A stretch of DNA of 64,000 nt from assembly GCF_029227915.1 (NCBI RefSeq), contig NC_079888.1:18764001-18828000 (forward strand), written 5' to 3'. Shown in pieces: positions 11,186 to 19,322 of the stretch. The position numbers and the translations under genes are program-made. Source of the DNA: Hydractinia symbiolongicarpus. Lineage: Eukaryota > Cnidaria > Hydrozoa > Anthoathecata > Hydractiniidae. The notes under the pieces are model-generated. The model searched no databases. It was not told the DNA's origin and saw only the letters and a list, made by a program, of their open reading frames with translations. The stretch's first letter is position 1. Every line of letters begins with the position of its first letter.

Positions 11186-12560
11186 TTTATGAAGTTGCTC
11201 TATCAACTATCACAAAACTAGAGCAAAGATTTTTTGTGTTTATTAGGAAATGGTTAAAACTACATCATACAATTTCCAACATTTCCTTATATTCCTCGAT
11301 ATCGCCTTGTCCTTTTCCCCTGAAAAGCCTTGCATCTGTTCTCAAATCTGCCAAAATCAGTGGACATCTGTTACTAAGAGATTCTGTCGACCCTTGTGTG
11401 TCTAAGTGCGTACCAGATTTAAAATCTGGAAATTGGAAAGTTAGTGAGGCAGTTCTTTCGGCGGATAGTCAGCTCAATTTCAAAAGGATTTTAGGTTTGC
11501 ATCAGACTGGTCGAGCTGGCTTAGTGCTCTTAGACCACGAAAATATACTACCAAAAGGCACTTATGCTTACCGAAAGCTTGTTTCCAATATCAATGAAGA
11601 AAACGAAGAAGATATTTACCATGCCAGAGCTGTACAGTTGCATTTGCAAGACCATTGGACGAAATGGTGCTCTTATGTGAAAAATGATTTATCTTGGAGA
11701 ACAATTCTTTCACTGCCACAATGTCTAACTTCCTTTTGTATAGGGGCAACCTACGACACCCTTCCCTCTCCAAACAATCTTGTGAGACGGGGAATTGAGA
11801 AAGACAAAAGTTGCATTCTGTGCAAGAAACCATCCTCAAATGTCTCTCACATCTTGGGTGCCTGTAGGACCTCCCTTACGCAGGGTAGATACACATACCG
11901 TCATGACTCGGTTTTAATAGTTTTGATTAAGGCATTAAAAGAGTTTTTGGTATCATATGAATCTCTTAAGGTTTCCAAGTGCAACAAAATTAATTTCATT
12001 CCGGCCGGTCAATCACCATCTAAGAAGAGGCATACAAAGTGTCCAGGCCTTCTTCACCTTGCTTCCAATTGGAAAATACTGTCAGATTTAGATTCCGTTT
12101 TTGCAATAACACAACTACGCCCCGACGTGTTATTAATATCCAGTTCTTCCATAACTGTAATTATGTTAGAACTGACTTGTCCATGTGAAGAAAAGACGGA
12201 ATATTGGCACAAACGAAAGCTTAGCAAATATTCTTCACTTTGTTTTGCTATGAAAAACAATGGATGGATTGTGAGGACCTGTTTTCGCCGCATTGGTTTC
12301 CCCAACAAGCTTTTACGTTCCCTATTAAAATCCCTAACTTTTACCTCAATGAGTGCTTCTTTTTACATCTGGATGTCTCGAATTTCTACCACTTGGGTTG
12401 AGCCTGAAAAGGCCCCAATCATTCCTGAAGTTTCTTCTGTTACAAATATGGAATGTAAGAAATCAAAAAACCCTGAGAAATCTTCCGCAAATCACACAAA
12501 ATCTTGTAAAATAAAAAAACCCGAAAAACTTGCTACAAGGTCTTCCAAAACAACAGTCGC
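11186..12560 (+). pseudogene. USP LINE: thumb, CCHC knuckle and restriction-like endonuclease
   Basis: After a one-base shift near 11185 the frame is open to 12729. It starts YEVALSTITKLEQRFFVFIR, a thumb region typical of RLE LINEs. A zinc knuckle follows (CILCKKPSSNVSHILGAC, CCHC spacing) with GRYTYRHDSVL. The endonuclease is next: LRPDVLLISS with the PD of PD-(D/E)xK, then VIMLELTCPCEE and KRKLSKYSSLC, in which ELT and the Lys of KRK complete the nuclease pattern. RLEs nick the target for target-primed reverse transcription. A Lys/Pro-rich linker leads into the USP domain in the same frame, which is the strongest evidence that the protease belongs to the element. Confidence 0.82.
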
Positions 12561-13443
12561 ATTGCTATCTAACCCTGATTTTAGGAATAGCAGTCTAAAA
12601 AACTTGGGAAACACATGTTATGCAAACTCCATCTTACAATGTTTTTATAACCTTCCAAAAGTTAAAGAAGCCATTTCTGTCAGCAAAACAACCTCAAAGT
12701 TAGGCGAAGCATTTGCAGGTGTTCTTTAAAGTTTGGCTGTTTCTAGAAGTCCAGTTGATCCCTCCCATTTTTTGCGTGCTATGAAACATCATATCTCAGC
12801 TGCGAAGGAAAGTGCATTAATATCTTTGCTCAGCACGACGTCCCCGAGGTTCATGAATATCTCCTACCTGGTCTGTCATTACACTTTCCATTTCTTGGAG
12901 GTCTTTTTAGTATTGGCATCAAGACATCAACCACTTGCAATTCATGTCATATTACCAGCTCCTCAGAAGTTATAGCACCATGCATCCAACTTTCTCTGCA
13001 CCCTACGTTACAATCTTCCTTAGATAATTTCTTCAAAAGCGAGGAGTTGTCAGACACCAATGCCTACTTCTGCCATGTTTGCAACGCTCATCAAACTGCT
13101 CTAGTTGAAAAAGAGGTAGCGTTGTGCTGTTCCCATCTCATTTTACAGCTAAAACGTATTGCCAGTGCCAACGGCCTTTTGTCAAAAACTGCCTCTCGTA
13201 TTACTGCTTACCCTTTCCATACCTTTAAACGCAGATGGAGAAGTGAAATTTCGTAAAAATTTTCAATTAAGGGCTATTATCAACCATTGTGCCAACTTAA
13301 ATAATGGTCACTACACAACCATAGCCTTTGACAAAATGGTACACAGGTGGATACATTGCAACGATAGAGCAGTGATTTTCTGTGATGACCGCCTTATTAA
13401 CAGTCACAAGTCATATGTTTTCTTTTTACAAGAGCTGAGATAA
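12561..13443 (+). pseudogene. USP LINE: C-terminal ubiquitin-specific protease domain (C19)
   Basis: In frame with the endonuclease, the segment from 12588 reads SLKNLGNTCYANSILQCFYN, the USP Cys box with the nucleophile in NTCY. After a stop at 12727 and frame changes near 12815 and 13200, the rest is legible. There is a zinc-ribbon Cys pair (CNSC) near 12945, NAYFCHVCNAH near 13055, the strand LILQLKRI at about 13140, and the His box RAIINHC..LNNGHYTT near 13270. The ending CNDRAV..SHKSYVFFLQEL stops at 13441. USPs remove ubiquitin from proteins. Here the enzyme would act on the retrotransposon protein itself or on host targets; that is inference. All catalytic elements were once present, though this copy is broken. 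Confidence 0.8.
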
Positions 13444-13555
13444 GAATATTTTAACCGGAATGAGTCAGCTCCTCAGAAGTTATAGCACCTGAGTTAAAAA
13501 CAAAGAATAGCACAGTTGAACAGAAAGTGGTCAAAGTTAATTTTAGGAAGATAGG

Positions 13556-13616
13556 GATGTCTAGTATCTGCTGATGACCGTCCGCGGACCTCTTCGAGGT
13601 GACCCAGCTAGACATC
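13556..13616 (+). ncRNA. Conserved cloverleaf-like RNA element in the USP-LINE 3' UTR
   Basis: A 9-bp outer stem GATGTCTAG/CTAGACATC closes two internal hairpins: GTCCGCGGAC (self-complementary) and CCTCTTCGAGG. The same architecture recurs in the minus-strand copy at 53787-53849, where the outer stem is 10 bp and loop bases differ. R2-type reverse transcriptases recognise 3' UTR structure, so this could be the template-recognition signal. It contains CTGATGA but lacks the GAAA that a hammerhead core needs. Confidence 0.55.
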
Positions 13617-13693
13617 AAGGGTACTTAGGTTCAGAAATATGGGTCGAAACCTACCTGCCCTTGGTTAAAGTTCTGTTCATCTTTTCAAATGTG

Positions 13694-14252
13694 TTGTGTC
13701 CTTTTTATTTATTTATTTTATATATTTTTTTTAATTCCTTGTAAAAAGGGAGAATTGTGCTTTTAGAGGCATATTCTCTAGAGGAGTACAACCTCTAGCT
13801 TGTTTCCAAGGACCTAACAGGTTGAGTTCATTATTGCGGTGGCTTGCCACCTCTTTGTAAATTATTTTCTTAAAAAAACTATTGATTGATTTAGTTGACA
13901 TATGTACCTGATTACTTAGCGCTAGTTAAGGTTAATTTAGGTCCCGTTTTTATAAGTAACAAAAACGCTGGAATAGACCCATTCGTGTAGCAAAACCTTT
14001 CATTTTTGTGTTAATATTTTCAACGGAGAATGTATGCAACTAGATAGAGATAGATAGATAGATGTGCATATTTTACATGGCTAGCCTCACAAATATCGAG
14101 GGATATATCCTGTCTATTATTTCCAGGAGGGGCCATGGCTTAGATGGAGAGTCCTAGAGTATTTAATGCTCATTTTAAGCGACGCAGACCAAATTAGGGC
14201 CCGCGCTCTACGAATTACATTGCGGGCGCTTCGCGCCCTTACGTAATTCTTC
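13694..14252. other. Non-coding relic with DIRS-terminal-like motifs
   Basis: No gene. From 13735 to 13800 it contains TAAAAAGGGAGA and a TTTAGAGG...CCTCTAG hairpin, as does the region next to the DIRS recombinase. At 13814-13871 there is a 58-base dispersed repeat with hairpin GGTGGCTTGCCACC, which recurs at 44561-44620. A short GATA run sits at about 14043-14062. Confidence 0.5.
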
Positions 14253-14350
14253 AATTTTATTTCATAAAATCTCAATCGATCTAATACTGGATTCTTACAA
14301 CCCAACCGGCTCCACTACACAAAGCTAGTGGAGCCCGGACCTTCTTCCTC
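14253..14350 (+). repeat. DIRS left inverted terminal repeat
   Basis: Starts AATTTTATTTCAT and includes GGCTCCACTACACAAAGC. The reverse complement of 18843-18939 matches it with a few differences. Homology between the two ends stops at 14253 and 18939, which defines the element limits. Confidence 0.85.
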
Positions 14351-14518
14351 AGTTCGTAGCGTTTTGGCCCCTCTTAAAAACAGAATTCTGAAAGTTTTTG
14401 TATTTGGCATTAGAACAAATTTCCTTTCTATAAAAACGTTGCCATGTGGATTTCTTAGACCATGACCCTCTCTCTAGAATATCCTTTACAGAGAGTCCTG
14501 ATAGTTCTGCTTTTGATA

Positions 14519-14777
14519 GTCCTGGCGCTCGGGCGGTTGTCTACTCATATTTATAGTTTTATATTTATTTATTTATTTATTTTTATAGTAAATTCTTTGT
14601 TGTATTGTTGTCGTTATGTCTGTCTTCTGAGTGTTGGGATCCCGTAACACATGTGGAAAGCTACTGCCAGGTTCACAAGTCCTGGCGCTCGGGCGGTTGT
14701 CTACTCATATTTATAGTTTTATATTTATTTATTTATTTTTATAGTAAATTCTTTGTTGTATTGTTGTCGTTATGTCT
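14519..14777 (+). repeat. Duplicated ~100-bp segment in the DIRS non-coding end
   Basis: 14519-14621 and 14679-14777 are near-identical direct copies (start GTCCTGGCGCTCGGGCGG, end GTCGTTATGTCT). They differ in the number of TTTA units. A diverged version of the same start (AAGTCCTGGCGC) appears in the relic near 46055, so this belongs to the family's terminal region. Confidence 0.85.
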
Positions 14778-14960
14778 CTTCTGTTTTCATGTTGTCAGTT
14801 TTTGTGTACTGACCGTTAGTTGTACGTATTGTATTGTGTAGAGAGGGTTGTTTGGTTCAATTACCTTGAATCTACAGATTATCCTTGCAAAAAGGGAGAT
14901 CTTGCATTGCGTTTTGATCTTTAGAGGGTGTAACCTCTACAATTTTAACTTCAAGGGTCG

Positions 14961-15992
14961 TTAGACCAGTTCCATCATCACAGCTTGCTGTCTTGTTATC
15001 TCAAAATCAATTGAATCTGATCTGGTAGAATGGGCAGAAAACTTAGTAGTATCAATCCCTGCCTCCTTTAGCACGGTTTTAATCCAGCCAGCTATTGTAG
15101 AGCTGACCACACCCTTATGAGGACTAATAGTACTAATTAATAACTGTGAAGGACCACTTGCATTCCTCCATTCACTGGTGCGTTCTAAATAAACAGTCAA
15201 TGCATTAAACACACAAAGGTCTTCATCTTCTGGATAACTGACAAAAACAATAGATGGATTTGGTTGTCCTTGTCTCCACGACTTATGGAGTTTATTAAAA
15301 GTAAACGTATATTGATCATTAGTCTTAGTCATAAATGTTATATCCAGATTATGAATACCCAACACCCTAGAAGCTGAAGTTAAAGCTAATAGCATTGTAA
15401 ATTTTAAAGACAAAGATCTTATAGATATTTGTCTGTTATCTTTGAATTTTTGTTTAATGTAATCTATGACCACCATAACATCCCAAATAAAAGTATGCTT
15501 TGGTTGAGGAGGCTTTTCATTAAAAACACCTGATATAAGAGAAATAACTTTAGGATGTTCTCCTTTAGGCCTTCCTTGAATCTTATCGCGAAAGGCTGAA
15601 ATGGCTGATCTATGGGAACAAATAGTTCTATATTCATAACCCTTTTTGAATAACTCCCCCAAATAATTTATCACAAAATTTATAGGGCATTGAAATGGAT
15701 TAACCTGTTTTTGACCACACCAGCTAGCCCACTTAGTCCAGGACGATGAATAATTTGCATTAGTACCTTTTCTTCTGGAAGCAATGATGAGATTGGAAGC
15801 CTCTGGTGAAATTCCTTCCTCACGGAGTTTTCCCCTGAAATTATCCAAGCAGCTAACCGTAGAGCCCCTGTCGCTACCATGGGGTAGTTTTCCATTTTTT
15901 GATTTTGTAAAAGATTTCTCTGCATAGGAAGAAGAAATGGATTTCTCACTGACAGACGTAACACTTCGGGATACCATGTTTGTGACTGCCAT
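14961..15992 (-). pseudogene. DIRS tyrosine recombinase, C-terminus lacking the catalytic Tyr
   Basis: The 343-residue frame has the DIRS recombinase layout: an N-terminal SAM-like region (ASRRKGTNANYSSSWTKWAS), then the catalytic domain with the first Arg in SASRVLGIHNLD and the His-x-x-Arg box in FSAHSTRS. In complete recombinases another 30-40 residues with a Trp/His and the nucleophilic Tyr follow. Here HSTRS is followed directly by DSIDFEITRQQAVMMELV and a stop, so that segment seems deleted. The ending KQQAVM..LV recurs in relics at 46.3, 48.2 and 57.1 kb, so it is probably the family's true C-terminal tail. The ORF overlaps the preceding pol frame by about 310 bases, as DIRS genes often do. 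Confidence 0.8.
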
Positions 15993-17988
15993 GTTGGTGT
16001 GATCAAAATCAGAAAATGAACCTGTTCCTCTTCTACTTTTTTTAGAACTCTGTGGATCAGAGAAAAAGGAGGAAATGCATCAAGACACTTTTTATTCCAC
16101 TTTTGGTGAAATGCATCTGTACCCAGACTGTGAGGGTCCGGCTTCCAAGAATAATACATTGGAAGTTGATGTGATAGACGGGAGGCAAACAGATCCAATT
16201 TGGGATATCCTATTCTCTGACAAATTGTTTTGAAAACCACAGGACAAAGCTTCCATTCTGCTCGGTATGTCTAGACTCCCAGTCCGCCTTGATATTTAGA
16301 CAACCTGGGAGGTACTCTGCAGTAATCGTGATCTTGTGGAGTAATAGGAAATCCCAAATTTCCTTGGCTATTTTTATCATAGTTAAATTTTTTGTTCCTC
16401 CCATTTTGAGAAGGTAAGACAAAGCTGTCATGTTGTCTGCCTGAATGTGAACTGATGCAAATTGTTTCATTTTGTGAAAAGACAGAAGAGCTAACTTGAT
16501 TGCAAGCAATTCCAAAACATTTATATGAAGAATCTGTTCTGTCTGGGACCACATGCCTCCTGTCCTGGTCCCTTGACAAACTGCTCCCCAACCTTTTAGG
16601 GAAGCATCTGTCTGTAACAAACTTTGTGCTTGAGGTTGCATAAGGGAACGCCCATTGTACAATTTTAGATTGTTCACCCACCGTAGAAGTTCTTCCAGAG
16701 ATTCCCTTTTTAAATGCACTAGGGTGGCATAAGATTTCGATACTTTTAGACTTTGAATTTGTTGTTGTTGTTGTAGGAAACGAAACTCTAGACGAGCCGG
16801 AAGAACTGCTTGTATGGTGGAAGACAGAACCCCTATTAATTGAGTTAGCTCCAGAATAGTGGCTTCTCTTGTCTTGTACAAACTCAAGCACTGCGTCTGT
16901 ATTTTGGTAACTTTCTCCCTTGTTAGATAAAGAGACATGGTTACTGAATCCACAGACATTCCCAAGAACTCTATTTTCTGAGTTGCCTCCAAGACAGACT
17001 TTTTCAAATTTATTAAAAAGCCCAGATTTTGTAACAGAAAAATCAATGTGTCTCGTGCCATAAGGACCTCCTCTCTGGACCGTCCCAAAATTAACATGTC
17101 GTCTAAGTAAATTACAATTCTTATCATTAAACGACGAAGGACTGCCATGGGAATTTTCAATAACTTCGTAAAAATCCGTGGAACTGGAGCCAAGCCAAAA
17201 CAAAGACAGAGGAATTCGTATAGGTTGCCTGACCACTCGAACCTCACAAATTTTCTGGAGAAATTGTGCAGTGGAACACTAAAATAGGCATCTTTCAGAT
17301 CCAACTTGCACTTCCAATCGCCTTTGTTTAATAGGAATTTCAGTGAGTGCAAACCCTCCATTTTGAAGTGTTCGTAAGGAACAAATTTGTTTAAATGCTT
17401 GAGGTTTATTACTGGTCGATTTCCTCCATCTTTCTTTTTTACTAAAAACAGATTGCTTAGAAACTGCCCCTCTGTGGGAGCTACTTTCGAAATGACTCCT
17501 TTTCTCAACATGTCTGCCACTTCCCCATCTATTAACTTTTTGTCTATTAGATTTCGAACAGGAGAATGGGGTATTATTGCCTGTGTTGGCTTCGAAATAA
17601 GGGGTATTTTGAACCCTTGTATGACTGACAGGATATCTTTGTCCTGTGTTAACTTTTTCCAAGCTGGAAGAAAATGTTTTAGGCGTCCTGCTAAGGGTAC
17701 AATTGGGATCTGCCACCCTGAGAACAGATTTTTTATGGCAGAGTGAACTTGAGTAAGATCCTCCAAGTTCACCCAATTTTCGATTTGTGGAAGTGGTTGC
17801 AACTTTTGATTGTTGAGAAAAGGATCCTTTTCTAGTTGTAGAAAAGTAGGTACCTTTATAATATGGTTGTCTTGGTTTATAGCTGGAATGCCCCCTACCG
17901 TTCTTTTTTGAATGGGAGGGGCCACCAAGAAGCTTCTTTGGCCACCTTCTATTGCTGGTTGAAATTTTCCCGGCTGTAACCATAACAT
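15680..17988 (-). pseudogene. DIRS reverse transcriptase-RNase H polyprotein, one frameshift
   Basis: The first frame (17988-16210) carries RT: GGNRPVINLKHLNKFVPYEH, CKLDLKDAYFSVPL (catalytic Asp), CFGLAPVPRIFTKLL and IVIYLDDMLIL (YLDD). RNase H follows: LLQTDASLKGWGAVCQ, INVLELLAIKLAL, IQADNMTAL and NIKADWESR. At about 16255 one base seems lost. The protein continues in the overlapping frame as WKLCPVVFKTI, LDLFASRLSHQLPMYYSW and CLDAFPPFSLIHRVL, a conserved C-terminal extension of DIRS pol, ending at 15680. RT plus RNase H make the DNA copy that the recombinase circularises and integrates. Apart from this single shift the gene is well preserved. Confidence 0.87.
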
Positions 17989-18715
17989 CTTGCTTAATTG
18001 TCTTGTTTAAATCAGCCATGTGTTCGCGGTATTTCTTCCCAAACAGTGCACTATCATGAAGTTGTAGCAGCGAGGTTTTCTCTTTTAACGTTGTTGATGC
18101 TTGTGCAGCTGAAAGGTTTGCTGTAGCGGATAAGATGTTCTTTCGACGCTCATACGTTGAAATGTTGATACATTGACCCACCATTGTTACTGTTTTTTCT
18201 ACCGCCGAAGCTACTTCTTCCGGAGGGGGAAGATTTTCTTCATCTCCAGCAGTTCCTACCTGCTCCACCATCATCCAAACTTTGGATAGTGGGCCCATTA
18301 TATCACCCACCTTTTCCTGAACTTTTTTGAGCACTCGATCCATTTCGAGGCTTTGTGGATGATCCTTTTTTAGATTGCTGGATAAAGCCTCGTCCAAAAC
18401 CTTTATCGCATCCAAGTTCACTGGACTGGGAGCCTCCAGCAGCACTTGCTCTTTTAGTTCTTTTTCTGGGATGAATTCCTCGGATGCATCGTTTGCATAG
18501 GAGGCTAAATCATTAGGAAGAGACCACTTGTGGATATCCTCTTCCCTAGTGATTTTAAAGCGCTTATACTGATCGCTCTCAAGCTGATCAGCAGCCTTTC
18601 TCTTGCCATGTGGCGTGTCGCATGCTATGGTATCGTCAACCACAGAAGTTCTTGAGGTATCACTGTCACCTTCTTGGTCGACAGAAATACTTGCAGCATA
18701 AGATGTTGATTCCAT
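17279..18715 (-). CDS. DIRS gag-like protein
   Basis: The 478-codon frame starts at the ATG at 18715 (MESTSYAASISVDQEGD), just inside the terminal repeat. The N-terminal half is acidic, with a nuclear-localisation-like KRKAADQLESDQYKRFK. The middle (VEKTVTMVGQCINISTYERR, ALFGKKYREHMADLNKTI) matches the gag-like ORF1 of DIRS elements. The C-terminal third is Ser/Lys/Arg-rich and overlaps the start of pol by about 700 bases in another frame, so the true end of gag may lie within the overlap. No zinc knuckle is visible. The protein probably packages the element's RNA. Confidence 0.7.
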   Translation of the reverse strand: MESTSYAASISVDQEGDSDTSRTSVVDDTIACDTPHGKRKAADQLESDQYKRFKITREEDIHKWSLPNDLASYANDASEEFIPEKELKEQVLLEAPSPVNLDAIKVLDEALSSNLKKDHPQSLEMDRVLKKVQEKVGDIMGPLSKVWMMVEQVGTAGDEENLPPPEEVASAVEKTVTMVGQCINISTYERRKNILSATANLSAAQASTTLKEKTSLLQLHDSALFGKKYREHMADLNKTIKQDVMVTAGKISTSNRRWPKKLLGGPSHSKKNGRGHSSYKPRQPYYKGTYFSTTRKGSFSQQSKVATTSTNRKLGELGGSYSSSLCHKKSVLRVADPNCTLSRTPKTFSSSLEKVNTGQRYPVSHTRVQNTPYFEANTGNNTPFSCSKSNRQKVNRWGSGRHVEKRSHFESSSHRGAVSKQSVFSKKERWRKSTSNKPQAFKQICSLRTLQNGGFALTEIPIKQRRLEVQVGSERCLF

Positions 18716-18842
18716 AATGATAATGGTGTAATAAAATATATAACAAGTAATTCAATGATTGCGGTTAAATAACTTGATAATAACTTGTAAACAAATATTG
18801 ATATAACCGGAGCTCCAATCTCGATCGCGAAGAAGTTGACAG

Positions 18843-18939
18843 AGGAAGGAGGTCCGGGCTCCACCAGCTTTGTGTAGTGGAGCCTGTTTGGTTGTAAGAA
18901 TCCAGTATTAGATCGATTGAGATTTTATGAAATAAAATT
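18843..18939 (-). repeat. DIRS right inverted terminal repeat
   Basis: Reverse complement of the left repeat, including GGCTCCACCAGCTTTGTG against GGCTCCACTAGCTTTGTG. It lies upstream of gag and ends at AATAAAATT (18931-18939). Confidence 0.85.
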
Positions 18940-19322
18940 TCATTCTCGCTATCACTGTCGCCATCTTCAGAGCTGCGCTCGCTACTTAGCTAAAGTTTAT
19001 ATGAAGATCACGGTAGTTTTATCACCACTGTTTATCAACTAGTTATCTGGTATGTTAAGTAAAAACAAACCTTTTCGTTTTCTGTGGTAGTACCATCCAA
19101 GTTAGCAACGGAAATAAAATCAATATCTTTCTCCTAAGGAAATTCATTTAAACTGTATTGTACTTCACTTTTTTAACTTTTGCGAATAAGCTATGAGTCA
19201 AAAGTTTTTAGTTTGTTTGAAAACAATTGCGTCGGTTAAAATAAATCTTTAAAAAAAAGTTAAAAAAAAGTAAAATAATAAATAGCCAAAATAATTGTTT
19301 TTTATTGTTTTTGTTTGTGGCT
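18940..19322. other. No gene seen
   Basis: AT-rich spacer between the DIRS element and the recombinase gene. No repeat or coding signal was recognised. Confidence 0.5.

Larger units (their letters stand above)
5011..13693 (+). mobile_element. RLE-type non-LTR retrotransposon with C-terminal USP domain (copy A), split by Kolobok
   Basis: The coding remnants align as one polyprotein: N-terminal region and RT 5' half (5.0-6.18 kb), RT 3' half (10.30-11.19), thumb, CCHC knuckle and restriction-like endonuclease (11.19-12.4), and a USP peptidase domain (12.57-13.44). RT and RLE resemble the R2/NeSL/Hero group, which uses a PD-(D/E)xK endonuclease C-terminal to RT. The 3' UTR is shared with partial copies at 39-42 kb and at 53.7-54.1 kb (minus), and the match with the latter ends near 13693. 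The Kolobok insertion (6189-10293) and several frameshifts and stops disable this copy. A USP fused to an RLE-type LINE is unusual. NeSL elements are known for a different cysteine protease (Ulp1-like). Confidence 0.8.
14253..18939 (-). mobile_element. DIRS retrotransposon with inverted terminal repeats
   Basis: Gag, RT-RNase H and tyrosine recombinase genes overlap on the minus strand. The outer ends are inverted repeats of about 95 bases (14253-14350 and 18843-18939), both containing CTAATACTGGATTCTTACAA in opposite orientation. DIRS elements integrate through a tyrosine recombinase rather than a DDE integrase and make no target duplication. This copy has a frameshift at the RT-RH C-terminus and a recombinase that lacks its catalytic Tyr segment, so it is probably not autonomous. 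Confidence 0.88.

Noticed and set aside
13568-13610. Hammerhead ribozyme suggested by CTGATGA in the LINE 3' UTR
   Set aside because: No GAAA follows the second stem, and copy C has CTGATAA, so the catalytic core is not conserved.
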